Under the pieces are notes generated by a model, which did no database searches, had not been told where the DNA came from, and was given only the letters and a program-made list of their open reading frames with translations. This document shows, piece after piece, positions 46,220 to 55,144 of a stretch of DNA of 64,000 nucleotides; within the stretch, counting starts at the first letter, position 1; every line of letters begins with the position of its first letter. The stretch covers positions 2,480,001 through 2,544,000 of the forward strand of contig NZ_CP155073.1 of the NCBI RefSeq assembly GCF_039621805.1. Reading direction: 5' to 3'. The position numbers and the translations under genes are program-made. This stretch comes from Paraburkholderia sp. PREW-6R. Its GTDB lineage: Bacteria > Pseudomonadota > Gammaproteobacteria > Burkholderiales > Burkholderiaceae.

Positions 46220-47521
46220 TCACGCGGTCCGGTACTGATCCCGCGCTTCCCGCGTGCGGTACAGCACCAGCGTCGCGATCAGCCCGCAGATTGCCGCCAG
46301 ACCGAGGAACAGGCCGGGCGCGGCCTTGTTGCCAGTGCTGTGGATCAGCAGCGTCGAGATCGCCGGGGTAAAACCGCCGATCGTCGTCGCGAGGCTATAG
46401 GCAAGTGAGAAGCCGGCGGTTCGCACCTCGACCGGCATGACTTCGGTAAGCGCCACGACCATCGCGCCGTTGTAGCAGCCATACAGGAACGACAGCCACA
46501 GTTCGACCACCAGGAGACGCGCGAACGACGGCTCGGCGACCAGCCACTGCAGCGCCGGATACGCGGTGACGATGGTCAGGATCGTGAACGCCAGCAACAC
46601 CGGGCGGCGGCCGATCCGGTCCGACAGCGCACCGGCGAGCGGCAGCCAGACGAGGTTCGACAGGCCGATACACACGGTCACGACCAGCGTATCGATCGAC
46701 GAGAGCTTGAGCACTTCCTTGCCGAAGGTCGGCGTATAGGCGGTGATCATGTAGAACGACACGGTGGTCATGATGACCATGCCCATACCGCCGAGCACGA
46801 TGCCCCAGTTTGCGGCCATCGTCTTCATGATTTCGCTCATGGCCGGGCGATGCTTGCGCGCCTTGAACTCCTCGGTTTCCTTCAGCGAACGGCGGATCAG
46901 GAACAGGAACGGCACGATCAGGCAGCCAATCAGAAACGGCACGCGCCAGCCCCACGCACCCATCTGGTCGGCCGGCAGCGCCTTGTTCAACACCACACCG
47001 ATCAGCGCGGCGAACACCACGGCCACCTGCTGACTACCCGACTGCCATGCGCAATAAAAACCTTTGTTGCCCTTCGTGGCGATCTCGGACAGATAGACCG
47101 ACACGCCACCCAGCTCCACCCCCGCAGAGAAACCTTGCAGCAGGCGTCCGAATAAAACGAGTACCGGTGCGAGCACGCCGATCGTCGCGTACCCCGGAAT
47201 CGCGGCGACTGTCAGTGTGCCGAGCGCCATCAGGCCAAGCGTGAGAATCAGGCCTTTGCGCCGGCCATGATGGTCGATGTACGCGCCGAGCACGATCGCG
47301 CCGAGCGGACGCATCAGGAAACCTGCGCCGAACACGGAAAGCGACAGCATCAGCGAGGCGAACTCGCTGCCACCCGGGAAATAGGTCTTGGCGATCGCCG
47401 ACGCGTAATAGCCGTAGACCATGAAGTCGTACATCTCAAGAAAGTTACCGCTCACTACGCGGAAGACTGTCTTGACCTTGGATTCTTCCGAAGAAGACGT
47501 AGCGTGTGTCGCTGTTGACAT
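46220..47521 (-). CDS. MFS transporter, metabolite:H+ symporter (MHS) family
   Basis: 12-helix inner-membrane symporter of 433 aa. It starts [20 protein letters not shown]; signatures are [21 protein letters not shown] at TM1 (MHS), [14 protein letters not shown] in the first loop and [14 protein letters not shown] in the second half. This family includes citrate (CitA), tricarballylate (TcuC) and proline/betaine carriers; a carboxylate substrate is likely but not shown. The frame is open to 47749 but only the ATG at 47521, with AGAGAA before it, makes sense. Confidence 0.92.
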   Translation of the reverse strand: MSTATHATSSSEESKVKTVFRVVSGNFLEMYDFMVYGYYASAIAKTYFPGGSEFASLMLSLSVFGAGFLMRPLGAIVLGAYIDHHGRRKGLILTLGLMALGTLTVAAIPGYATIGVLAPVLVLFGRLLQGFSAGVELGGVSVYLSEIATKGNKGFYCAWQSGSQQVAVVFAALIGVVLNKALPADQMGAWGWRVPFLIGCLIVPFLFLIRRSLKETEEFKARKHRPAMSEIMKTMAANWGIVLGGMGMVIMTTVSFYMITAYTPTFGKEVLKLSSIDTLVVTVCIGLSNLVWLPLAGALSDRIGRRPVLLAFTILTIVTAYPALQWLVAEPSFARLLVVELWLSFLYGCYNGAMVVALTEVMPVEVRTAGFSLAYSLATTIGGFTPAISTLLIHSTGNKAAPGLFLGLAAICGLIATLVLYRTREARDQYRTA

Positions 47522-47818
47522 GACATTCTCTGATAAGCCCGTCGCCGCGCGAGCCGCAGCGACCGGGCAGTTGATACGATCCACTGCGCTGGCCCGGCGG
47601 ATCCCGCGGGCGGAACAACGCGCCGGGGGCGCTGCATTTTCATGCTGAATGCGTTGGCGAGATATCCGGGTAAACGTTGTAGAACAGGCAAAGGCAGTGC
47701 ACGTAATGTTACCGCTCAAGGCGGTACTGCGTAATGCATACAGTTTCATTACAGCGGGAATCGTTCGAACCCCGCGGGGTCAATTTGCGCTCAGGCACTA
47801 CTGTGGATCCCTATCCCG

Positions 47819-48343
47819 ATGCAAACCACCCGCACCCTGTCGCTGCGCCCTGCAACGTTCGCGGACGCCGCACTCATCGCTTCCATTCATAGCGCCAGTT
47901 GGCAGGCCACGTATCGCGGCCTGCTGCCCGACTCGTTTCTCGATGGCGAGGTGGCCGGCGAACGCGCTGCGTATTGGGAAGCGCGCCTGCGCGCTCCGGG
48001 GCAAGAGCGCCGCATGGTGGTCATCGCGGAACTGGCGGACGAGCCGATCGGGTTCATGTGTGTCGAGCGTCAGCCGGAATCCGCGTGGGGCGTGTTGCTC
48101 GATAACCTGCATGCGCTGCCGGGCTATCAGGGTATCGGCGCCGGCAAGCTGCTCATGCGCGCCGCGCAGGACTGGGCACGCGAGCAGGGCGAAACGCAGA
48201 TGTATCTCTACGTGCTCGAGGGCAACACGCCGGCCATTGGCTTTTACGAGCGGCAAGGCTGGCAGTTTGTCGGCGCCGAACCGGACCACATGGGCGGCGT
48301 CGATATCACCGCATTGCGCTATGTGTACCGGCTCGATCGCTAG
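47819..48343 (+). CDS. GNAT-family N-acetyltransferase
   Basis: 174-aa acetyl-CoA-dependent transferase. The GNAT motif A is YQGIGAGKLLMRAAQDWARE, and motif B lies in LYVLEGNTPAIGFYERQGW. It begins MQTTRTLSLRPATFADAALIASIH, typical of the RimI-like RATFADA group. Substrate unknown. It stands alone, with a 297-bp gap to the MHS gene that carries no recognised element, and a 286-bp gap to the next gene. No strong Shine-Dalgarno. Confidence 0.85.
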   Translation: MQTTRTLSLRPATFADAALIASIHSASWQATYRGLLPDSFLDGEVAGERAAYWEARLRAPGQERRMVVIAELADEPIGFMCVERQPESAWGVLLDNLHALPGYQGIGAGKLLMRAAQDWAREQGETQMYLYVLEGNTPAIGFYERQGWQFVGAEPDHMGGVDITALRYVYRLDR

Positions 48344-48629
48344 CATCGACGTCGGGCGTCTACGTATTCCCGCTGCCTGACGTAGTTTCAGGCGGATCGA
48401 GTGCCAAATTCGGAACCGTCCGATCGCTAGCCTAAGCGCGCACAAGCATCATCGTCGGCACTCCGATGGCTTCGTTGATGCAACGCCCTGCCGCGCGTGT
48501 CCGATCCGGGCGTCGTCCTGTGTTTCAGGCTGGACATGCCGCGTTCGCTCAAGGCGTTTCTCGCGCGAGACCTGGGTCGTGAACCCACGCGCCGCCCATC
48601 GGCTTATCACGAGGCGCTGAAACAAACCG

Positions 48630-49652
48630 ATGTCCACTATTCCCCTCACTCTGATTCAAGGCTCGCTGGCGCTGCCGCGTCTGCGTCCGCTTGCCCAATT
48701 GCCGGCGCCTTTCGGCCACGACTGGTCGCTGCTGCCGCCGGCTTACAGCGTTCGGGTCGAACTGAAGGCGCTGTATGCAGCGCTGTTGCGCACGTTCTGT
48801 CTGAGTGATCAGGCGATTCGCTCGCTGTGCCGATGGTTGCCGCCAAGCGCGGGTGAACCACCGGAGACCGTCATACGGGAAGCAGTGGCCTTCGAATCGC
48901 CCCATCCTGTCGCTGCGCCGATGCCCGTGACTGAGATGTCCGCCGAAAGACTCGCTTCGCCGGCGGCTGGCAGTGGCACATTGCGAGGGTCACCGGCGTG
49001 GGCGGGCGTTGCAGGCGGCTTTTGCGCACTCAGCGGTGCGGCCGTGCTCGCATGGATCGCCGCCGGGCATTTGCCGCATCGTCATGCAGACCGTCAAGCC
49101 AACGTGGCGAATGGATCGGGCATGGCGAAAGTTGCAGAAGTGGCAAGCGCGTCGGCTGCAACGCGCGAGATGGCAACGCCGTCTCGCCGTGCGACTGATC
49201 CAGTTCCGGCGGCTGCGGCGGTCACCATCGCAAGTGCGGCTTCGCCTGAACCTTCGCATGACATCCAGCGCGCTCGACCCGCAGCCACGCGGCCGTCAAC
49301 GAAGACTCACCAGCATGCCCGGCGCGCGCACCACGCGAACTTCAATGGCAAGCCTGCGCCCCGTCATTCTGCAGCGGCAGACACGCTGTCGCGCAGCACA
49401 CCTGCTTCGCGCGTGCCGCATGAAGCTCCCCATCCGTCAATCGCGGGATCTTACTCACCGCTCGCGCCATCAAGGCTGGGCGTCGCCGAATACAACGCAG
49501 TGACATTATCCGCTGCCACGCCTGTCGGCCACATTGCAACGCTGCCGCGTCCCGCCGGCGCTGCCACGGCACCGGTTACCAGTGCGACCGAGTGGTCGAC
49601 TCGCCTGTCTCAACGTCGCGTGACCGAAGTCCCCGATCAGTTCGCGAGATAA
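48630..49652 (+). CDS. Hypothetical single-span membrane protein with a low-complexity tail
   Basis: 340 aa; I do not recognise a domain. The N-terminal 90 residues look like a short folded soluble segment (SVRVELKALYAALLRTFCLSD). One membrane helix spans about residues 123-148 (AWAGVAGGFCALSGAAVLAW). The rest is Ala/Pro/Thr/Ser/His rich and probably disordered, periplasmic if the helix is N-in. GAGGCG is 14 nt from the ATG, so the start is uncertain. Composition argues for it being genuine over other frames in the region. Function unknown. Confidence 0.55.
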   Translation: MSTIPLTLIQGSLALPRLRPLAQLPAPFGHDWSLLPPAYSVRVELKALYAALLRTFCLSDQAIRSLCRWLPPSAGEPPETVIREAVAFESPHPVAAPMPVTEMSAERLASPAAGSGTLRGSPAWAGVAGGFCALSGAAVLAWIAAGHLPHRHADRQANVANGSGMAKVAEVASASAATREMATPSRRATDPVPAAAAVTIASAASPEPSHDIQRARPAATRPSTKTHQHARRAHHANFNGKPAPRHSAAADTLSRSTPASRVPHEAPHPSIAGSYSPLAPSRLGVAEYNAVTLSAATPVGHIATLPRPAGAATAPVTSATEWSTRLSQRRVTEVPDQFAR

Positions 49653-49681
49653 GCGGATCCGCAGCGACAAAACGCTGAAAC

Positions 49682-49719
49682 AAAAAACGTCCGGCCTGTC
49701 TTTCGACCGGCCGGACGTT
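49682..49719 (-). terminator. Intrinsic terminator of the DUF2968 gene
   Basis: AACGTCCGGCC and GGCCGGACGTT form a perfect 11-bp stem around a 12-nt loop; on the minus strand it is followed by TTTTTTG. It lies 22 bp beyond the DUF2968 stop. Confidence 0.9.
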
Positions 49720-49741
49720 GCCGCTTGTCACTCCCACTCGC

Positions 49742-50503
49742 TTATTTCTGCGGTGGCAAGCCGGACTCCGTTTGCCTTTGCAACTGCATTACCTGATTTT
49801 CGACCTGACGCAACTGTGCTTGCGCCCTGTCTTTCTCGACATGCAACGCGACCGCTTCGCTTTGTGTCTGCCGTTGATAGTCGCTCACCTTTGCCTCCTG
49901 CGCACGCGCCACATTCAGATCGGCCTGCAGACGTCTCGCGCGATCTTCAGACAGCGCGATCACCTCTTCGATATAAGCCTTCTGAGCCTGCAATTGCGTG
50001 CGACGAATTTCGACATCCGACAGTTGCACCGTTTGCTGGACAAAGCCCGCATAAATCGCTTCAGCGCGTGCCGCGTCCTCGGACCTGATGACGCGCCAGA
50101 AATGTTTATCCTGGAAGAGCGCGATGTAGTACGCCATCTGTTGCGGATAAAAAAACAGACTTGCACCGTAGCTGCCGTTATAGGTGGTGCGCAATTCGCT
50201 CAATCGCCCGTCTTGAATCAGTTGCATCAGTTCGGCAACATTGCCTTGCGCGTTGGCGGCATCCGCGGCGTTGGCGGAATTCGTGGCGTTGCTTGCATTG
50301 CCCGCTTGAGCCGGTGACTCCGACGCCGCAGCGCGCAGCGCCGCGGCCACGGGCTGCGGCGTCAACGTGTTGAGCGACGGCCGCGTGCCGGCCGTGGGCG
50401 GGAAGTCTTGCGCCTGCGCCGACAGCACGAGACCGCTCTGCTGCAACAGCGCACATGAAGTCGCGAGCAGCATGGCACGCCGTACTATTAAGGGGTACTT
50501 CAT
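49742..50503 (-). CDS. Exported DUF2968 coiled-coil protein
   Basis: 253-aa secreted protein. It starts MKYPLIVRRAMLLATSCALL with GGAG 8 nt upstream; the signal peptide ends SAQA-QDF, though a Cys at 17 could be a lipobox variant. The middle is an Ala/Asn-rich linker (ANAADAANAQGN), then a small globular DUF2968 region (LRTTYNGSYGASLFFYPQQMAYYIALF), and a long coiled coil from about residue 150 (LQAQKAYIEEVIALSEDRAR). No function is known; the layout resembles periplasmic envelope proteins. Upstream 373 bp holds no gene I trust. Confidence 0.85.
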   Translation of the reverse strand: MKYPLIVRRAMLLATSCALLQQSGLVLSAQAQDFPPTAGTRPSLNTLTPQPVAAALRAAASESPAQAGNASNATNSANAADAANAQGNVAELMQLIQDGRLSELRTTYNGSYGASLFFYPQQMAYYIALFQDKHFWRVIRSEDAARAEAIYAGFVQQTVQLSDVEIRRTQLQAQKAYIEEVIALSEDRARRLQADLNVARAQEAKVSDYQRQTQSEAVALHVEKDRAQAQLRQVENQVMQLQRQTESGLPPQK

Positions 50504-50876
50504 AGTGCATGCTCCATGCAATACCAGATCAGCCGCAGATTATCGCGCGGATCACGCATTAAGCGAAGCATTCAGACCGAGCGGAAACGCACTTTAAATC
50601 GAGATAAAACAGCGTCGAATAATTTAGTTCGATCAGCTCATCAATTGGAAATAAACGATTTGAGATAGAGCGCAACGGGCGACGATTCAAGCTCGCTGGC
50701 GCGCAAGTCGAGCGACATCGGAATTGACTGAATCCGGCCGAGACAATACGTTATAGATTGGAGATAGCAGCGGCGGCGTTGGCGCCGGAGCGAGACGGGC
50801 ACTCGCCGCTGCCATCGGCCGAAGTTCCACGTCAAGCGTGATCAACGCATGAGCGTGGAACCTGGTACGTCGCTAA
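50504..50876. other. 373-bp gap, no gene recognised
   Basis: An AT-richer intergenic stretch between two minus-strand genes. A 64-codon minus-strand frame at 50641-50835 has no Shine-Dalgarno and very basic, Arg-rich composition, so I reject it. It probably holds the promoter of the DUF2968 gene near 50504-50600. Confidence 0.4.
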
Positions 50877-52367
50877 TCAGAACCGCGTTTCGCGTGCGAC
50901 GCGCAGAAACGTATCGAGCAACGGCGTGCAGTCCAGCAATTCGGGACCGCCCGCGCGATGAAACTCCGGGTGCCACTGCACGCCCATGACGAACGGCGCC
51001 CGGCGATAGCGCACGGCCTCGATAATGCCGTCCGATGCCGACACCGCCTCGATATTGAGATCGCGTCCCAATGTCTTGACGGCCTGATGGTGAATCGAGT
51101 TCACGATCGCGTCGCGCCGCCCAGGAAACATGTTGGTGAGCGTCGAGCCATCCGGAAAATGTATGCCGTGCCGATGCTGATCGTAGTTCTCGTTGACATG
51201 CGCGCCCGCAGTAGGCACATCGGTGGCGATATCCTGATAAAGCGTGCCGCCAAACGCCACGTTGATCAGCTGGCAGCCGCGGCACACACCGAGCACCGGC
51301 TTGCCAGACTCGATGAATTCGTGCAGCAACTCCAGTTCGTACATATCGCGCACGCGGTCGCCCGGCCACTCGTGACTGGTCGCCTGCTCCGCATACGACT
51401 GCGGCGAGACGTCCGCGCCGCCTTGCAGCAGCAAGCCGTCGAGATGTTTCGCATAGTCGCGCAACCGGATGTTGCTGGGATGCAGCATCCCTTGATGCCC
51501 CACCGTCGGAATCATGAAGACGAGCACATCGCGCGACATCACCCAATGTGCGATCGACTCTTCCAGATATTGCAGCGTTTTACCGCGCAGCCCTTTCGCG
51601 CCGGGTTCCGGATGGAAGATCCGCGCCGACACGCCAATGCGTAGCGTGCGCTGCGTGATCCGTTGACCCGCCCGGTCGAAAATCTGCCGTGCACGCGCCG
51701 CCACGATGCGGCCGAACACGGTCCAGGCAGAGTCGTTCTGCTTCAGGTAACGAGGCGGCGACGGCGGCAGCGCATTCGGCGGGGGCGGGTTGGAGGCGGT
51801 AAAGTCGGGCGCCGCGCCGAAGCCCGGCGGCGGCGAGCCAACCGGGCGCGTGGTGGATGCCTTTGCATCTTCGATCACCTCGGCATCTTCGGCGGAGTGC
51901 GCCAGGTCACCGGCACTGCGTTCGCTGCCGGACACCGTCGCCGCAGGCCGCACCGGATGCCGCGTGGCATACCGCGCTTCACGCTCGTGCACAGCCGCTT
52001 CCTGTTTCGCCGTGGACGCTGCCGCCGAACTGCGCGCCTCGGCCGCGTCGCGTTGACGGGCGCTGTGCGGATCTTCGGGCGTGACGGTCGACGCGCTATC
52101 GAGCTCATCGGTCGACGACCTGATGGCGGCTTCTTCGGCGGCGGGCGTTACTGTGTCTTTGATCGGCGACTGGATCGCGTCTTCGTGCGAGAGGGGCAGC
52201 GACGCCGCCGGTTCGGGCGGCATGCCAATGCCAGGTGATACACCCGGCGATGCGCCCGGCGTTGCGCCAGACGTTGCACCTGGACTTGTACCGGGCGATG
52301 CTGGCGACGCCGTAGGCGACGGTGAGGAGCCGGGCGTACCGGCGTTATCAGGTTTGTTTTCGCTCAT
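50877..52367 (-). CDS. Peptidase C26 family hydrolase (gamma-glutamyl-GABA hydrolase type) with long disordered N-terminus
   Basis: 496 aa. Residues 1-240 are low-complexity: Ser/Pro/Gly/Thr repeats (SPGATSGATPGASPGVSPG) and acidic/alanine stretches. From about 243 a PuuD-like class-I glutaminase fold starts (TLRIGVSARIF). Catalytic residues: Cys362 in GVCRGCQLINVAFGG, then VQWHPEFH with His and Glu. PuuD cleaves gamma-glutamyl-GABA in putrescine use, but no putrescine genes are nearby, so the substrate is open. Chosen start MSENKPDNAGTP at 52367 lacks a Shine-Dalgarno. The N-terminus is atypical for the family, whose members are near 250 aa. Confidence 0.85.
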   Translation of the reverse strand: MSENKPDNAGTPGSSPSPTASPASPGTSPGATSGATPGASPGVSPGIGMPPEPAASLPLSHEDAIQSPIKDTVTPAAEEAAIRSSTDELDSASTVTPEDPHSARQRDAAEARSSAAASTAKQEAAVHEREARYATRHPVRPAATVSGSERSAGDLAHSAEDAEVIEDAKASTTRPVGSPPPGFGAAPDFTASNPPPPNALPPSPPRYLKQNDSAWTVFGRIVAARARQIFDRAGQRITQRTLRIGVSARIFHPEPGAKGLRGKTLQYLEESIAHWVMSRDVLVFMIPTVGHQGMLHPSNIRLRDYAKHLDGLLLQGGADVSPQSYAEQATSHEWPGDRVRDMYELELLHEFIESGKPVLGVCRGCQLINVAFGGTLYQDIATDVPTAGAHVNENYDQHRHGIHFPDGSTLTNMFPGRRDAIVNSIHHQAVKTLGRDLNIEAVSASDGIIEAVRYRRAPFVMGVQWHPEFHRAGGPELLDCTPLLDTFLRVARETRF

Positions 52368-52495
52368 GACAGTCAGACAGGCGCCTTCCACGCGAACGAA
52401 TGAATATGCCCTGATTATCCGCTAGCGAGCCGACCCCCGCAAACTCGCACACAATTGCTCACATTGTTGCGGCTCAGGCCAAAGGCCCATCTGAC

Positions 52496-54253
52496 TTAAG
52501 GATCGGGCTGTTCGTCGAAAGTTTCACGCAACGCGATCTGCATGGCCGCATGAATCTTCACGCACCAGCGCCATGCCAGCGCGAGCAGCAGCGCCGCGCA
52601 GATCAGCACGGCGGCGAGCAGCCCCGCTGGCGGCAAGATGCCGCCCGATAACGCGGCGACCAGCAGGAAGACACCGACCATCGACACCACCGGCACGAGA
52701 TCGGAAATCGCATAGCGGATCGCGCTCGTGAAGCGTCCCGCCGTGGCCGGGTCCACGCCCACTTCGGCGAGCAGCAATGCGAGCGACTTGGTTTTGCGAT
52801 AGACGGCGACGAGAAACGGCAGCGACACCAGCAGCGCAAGACTCCAGAGCACCACGCGCCGCATCGGCTCCGATTCGAGCCAATGCGCGAGCAGGTTGCT
52901 GGCAAAGGGCGCGCTGTACGACACGATCAGAAAGATCGCCGCCACGAGCGCCAGATTGACCGCGATTTGCAGAATGATCCGACGCGTCATGCTGAAAAGT
53001 GTCGGCTCGTCGCTGCCCGTGGTCAGGCTGCGCAGCCATTGCCCGTACATTCCGAATACATTGGCGAGCGTGCGCGGCATCGCGCGGCTCAGGCGCTGCG
53101 TCAGAGGATCGGCGGCGCGGATCAGATACGGCGTGAAGAGCGTGGTCAGCGCCGAGACGGCCACGGCAATCGGATAGAGAAACGCGCTGGTCACTTTCAG
53201 CGTGAGGCCGAGCGACGCGATGATGAACGAGAACTCGCCGATCTGCGAAACCGTCATGCCGACCCGCACCGCCGTGCGCCCGTCCTTGCCCGCGAGGAAA
53301 GTACCGAGCCCGCAGGAGACGATCTTGCCGACGATCACCGCCGCCGTGATGACCGCGATTGGCCACGCGTAATCCACCAGCACGGCCGGATTCAGCATCA
53401 AGCCGATGGTCACGAAGAAGATGGCGGAAAACGCGTCGCGCAGCGGCGCGATCAGATGTTCGATCCGATGCAGGTGACGCGATTCCGCCATGATTGCGCC
53501 AATCAGAAACGCGCCGAGCGCAGTGCTGTAGTCGAGCTTCACGACCAGCAGACAGAAGCCGAAGCAGAAACCGAGCACGGACACGAGAAGCATTTCGTCG
53601 CTCTTCGCACGCGCGACGTAATTGAGCGCGCGCGGCACGACCAGCACGCCCACCACCAGCGACACCGTCATGAAGAGCAGCAGTTTGCCGAGCGTGACCA
53701 TCGCGACGCCCGCGCTCAACTGCCCGGTCTGCGCAATGCCGGACAGCAATACCAGCATGGCGATGGCGAGAATGTCCTCGACGATCAGAATTCCGAACAC
53801 CAGTTGCGCGAAGCGCTCACGCTTAAGCCCCAGTTCGGAGAGCGCCTTGACGATGATCGTCGTCGACGAGATCGCCAGAATCGCGCCGAGGAACAGCGAG
53901 TCCATCGAACTCCAGCCGAACGCGCTGCCAATCTCATAACCCAGCCACAGCATCAGCACGATCTCGGACAGCGCCGCGACAATGGCCGTCGCGCCGACCT
54001 CGAACAGCTTGCGCAGACTGAACTCCAGCCCGAGCGAAAACATCAGGAAGACGACGCCCAGCTCGCCGAGCGTCTGAATGGTCTGCTCGTCGTGAATCAG
54101 CTGGAACGGCGGCGTGTAAGGCCCGATGATCACGCCCGCCGCGATATAGCCCAACACCACCGGCTGCTTCAGGCGATGGAACAGCACGGTGACGACGCCG
54201 GCGAGCGCCATCACGACCGCCAGATCCTGAATGAAGCCGATGCCGTGGTGCAT
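52496..54253 (-). CDS. CPA2-family cation:proton antiporter (KefB/YbaL type without RCK domain)
   Basis: Integral membrane antiporter, 585 aa with about 12-13 helices. N-terminal MHHGIGFIQDLAVVMALAG, VVLGYIAAGVIIGPYTPP, FGILIVEDILAIAMLVLL (the Na+/H+ exchanger aspartates ED) and TVSQIGEFSFIIASLGLTL are conserved. The C-terminal 200 residues contain extra helices and no TrkA/RCK nucleotide-binding domain, unlike KefB/C. A K+ or Na+ substrate cannot be told apart. Convergent with nothing; next upstream gene is DUF2848, divergent. Confidence 0.9.
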   Translation of the reverse strand: MHHGIGFIQDLAVVMALAGVVTVLFHRLKQPVVLGYIAAGVIIGPYTPPFQLIHDEQTIQTLGELGVVFLMFSLGLEFSLRKLFEVGATAIVAALSEIVLMLWLGYEIGSAFGWSSMDSLFLGAILAISSTTIIVKALSELGLKRERFAQLVFGILIVEDILAIAMLVLLSGIAQTGQLSAGVAMVTLGKLLLFMTVSLVVGVLVVPRALNYVARAKSDEMLLVSVLGFCFGFCLLVVKLDYSTALGAFLIGAIMAESRHLHRIEHLIAPLRDAFSAIFFVTIGLMLNPAVLVDYAWPIAVITAAVIVGKIVSCGLGTFLAGKDGRTAVRVGMTVSQIGEFSFIIASLGLTLKVTSAFLYPIAVAVSALTTLFTPYLIRAADPLTQRLSRAMPRTLANVFGMYGQWLRSLTTGSDEPTLFSMTRRIILQIAVNLALVAAIFLIVSYSAPFASNLLAHWLESEPMRRVVLWSLALLVSLPFLVAVYRKTKSLALLLAEVGVDPATAGRFTSAIRYAISDLVPVVSMVGVFLLVAALSGGILPPAGLLAAVLICAALLLALAWRWCVKIHAAMQIALRETFDEQPDP

Positions 54254-54450
54254 GAATTTTTTCCTTACAAAAAGTAATCCAGAAAGGCCGAGTGTAACGC
54301 AGTCGGCACCCCGCTCCGGGCACTGCGCTCCGAACCGGAATGATGACCGTCGACCGCTGCAACGCCCGGAAGCCGCAATAATTTTGAAACGCTCGACGTG
54401 TGTGAAATATCACAATAATATTTGACGCATATTTTTTTCGGAGTCGAGCG

Positions 54451-55137
54451 ATGCAGCAGTTGTCCTTCAATGTCCTGGACCGGTCAGGCAACAGTTACGC
54501 CGAGCGCGTCGACCTGAACCATTTGACAATCGCCGGTTGGGCCGGCCGCGACCAGGCCGCGATCGAGCATCACATTGCCGAGCTTGCCGAACTGGGCGTG
54601 AAGCGCCCGTCGACGACGCCCTGCTTCTATCGTCTTGGCTCGGAACTGCTCACGCAGGCCGGGCAGGTGGACGTGATCGGCGTGAAGTCGAGCGGCGAAG
54701 CCGAATGCGTGCTGGTGAATGCGCCGACGGGCCTGCTCGTCACGGTCGGCTCGGACCACACCGATCGTGAAGTCGAGGCGTACGGCGTCACGGTGTCGAA
54801 ACAGATTTGCCCAAAGCCGGTAGCGCGCGACGCCTGGCGTTTCGATGACGTAGCCGGCCATTGGGATCAGCTGGAATTGCGCGCCTACGCCGTCCCACAT
54901 GGCGAGCGACGCGTCTATCAGCAAGGCAGCGTCGCCTCGCTGCTGCCGGCGGCCGACCTGCTGGCGCGCGCGCCGCTCGCGCCAGACGCAGCCATGTTCT
55001 GCGGCACGCTCGCCGTGCAGGGCGGCATTGCCGGCATGGCAGATGGCGACGCGCTCGAACTCGAATTGCACGACCCCGTGCTGAACCGCACGCTGCGCCA
55101 CGCGTATCGCGTGCGCGCGCTTCCTATCGTCGAATGA
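54451..55137 (+). CDS. DUF2848 domain protein
   Basis: 228-aa protein of the DUF2848 family, which has a fumarylacetoacetate-hydrolase-like fold by recalled structure prediction. Conserved segments are STTPCFYRLGSELLTQAG, VDVIGVKSSGEAECVLV, TVGSDHTDREVEAYGV and FCGTLAVQGGIAG. GGAG lies 9 nt before the ATG. It is 7 bp upstream of a transporter gene whose GAGG lies over the DUF2848 stop, showing coupling. Together with the nearby regulator and amidase it probably belongs to one catabolic pathway; its reaction is unknown. Confidence 0.88.
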   Translation: MQQLSFNVLDRSGNSYAERVDLNHLTIAGWAGRDQAAIEHHIAELAELGVKRPSTTPCFYRLGSELLTQAGQVDVIGVKSSGEAECVLVNAPTGLLVTVGSDHTDREVEAYGVTVSKQICPKPVARDAWRFDDVAGHWDQLELRAYAVPHGERRVYQQGSVASLLPAADLLARAPLAPDAAMFCGTLAVQGGIAGMADGDALELELHDPVLNRTLRHAYRVRALPIVE

Positions 55138-55144
55138 GGCATTC

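Noticed and set aside
48497-48808. Alternative plus-strand frame overlapping the hypothetical gene at 48630
   Set aside because: It has weaker composition and no membrane segment or signal; the 48630 frame is longer and more plausible.
50641-50835. Short minus-strand frame in the 373-bp gap
   Set aside because: No ribosome site, Arg-rich composition and no recognisable family; the stretch is better read as non-coding.
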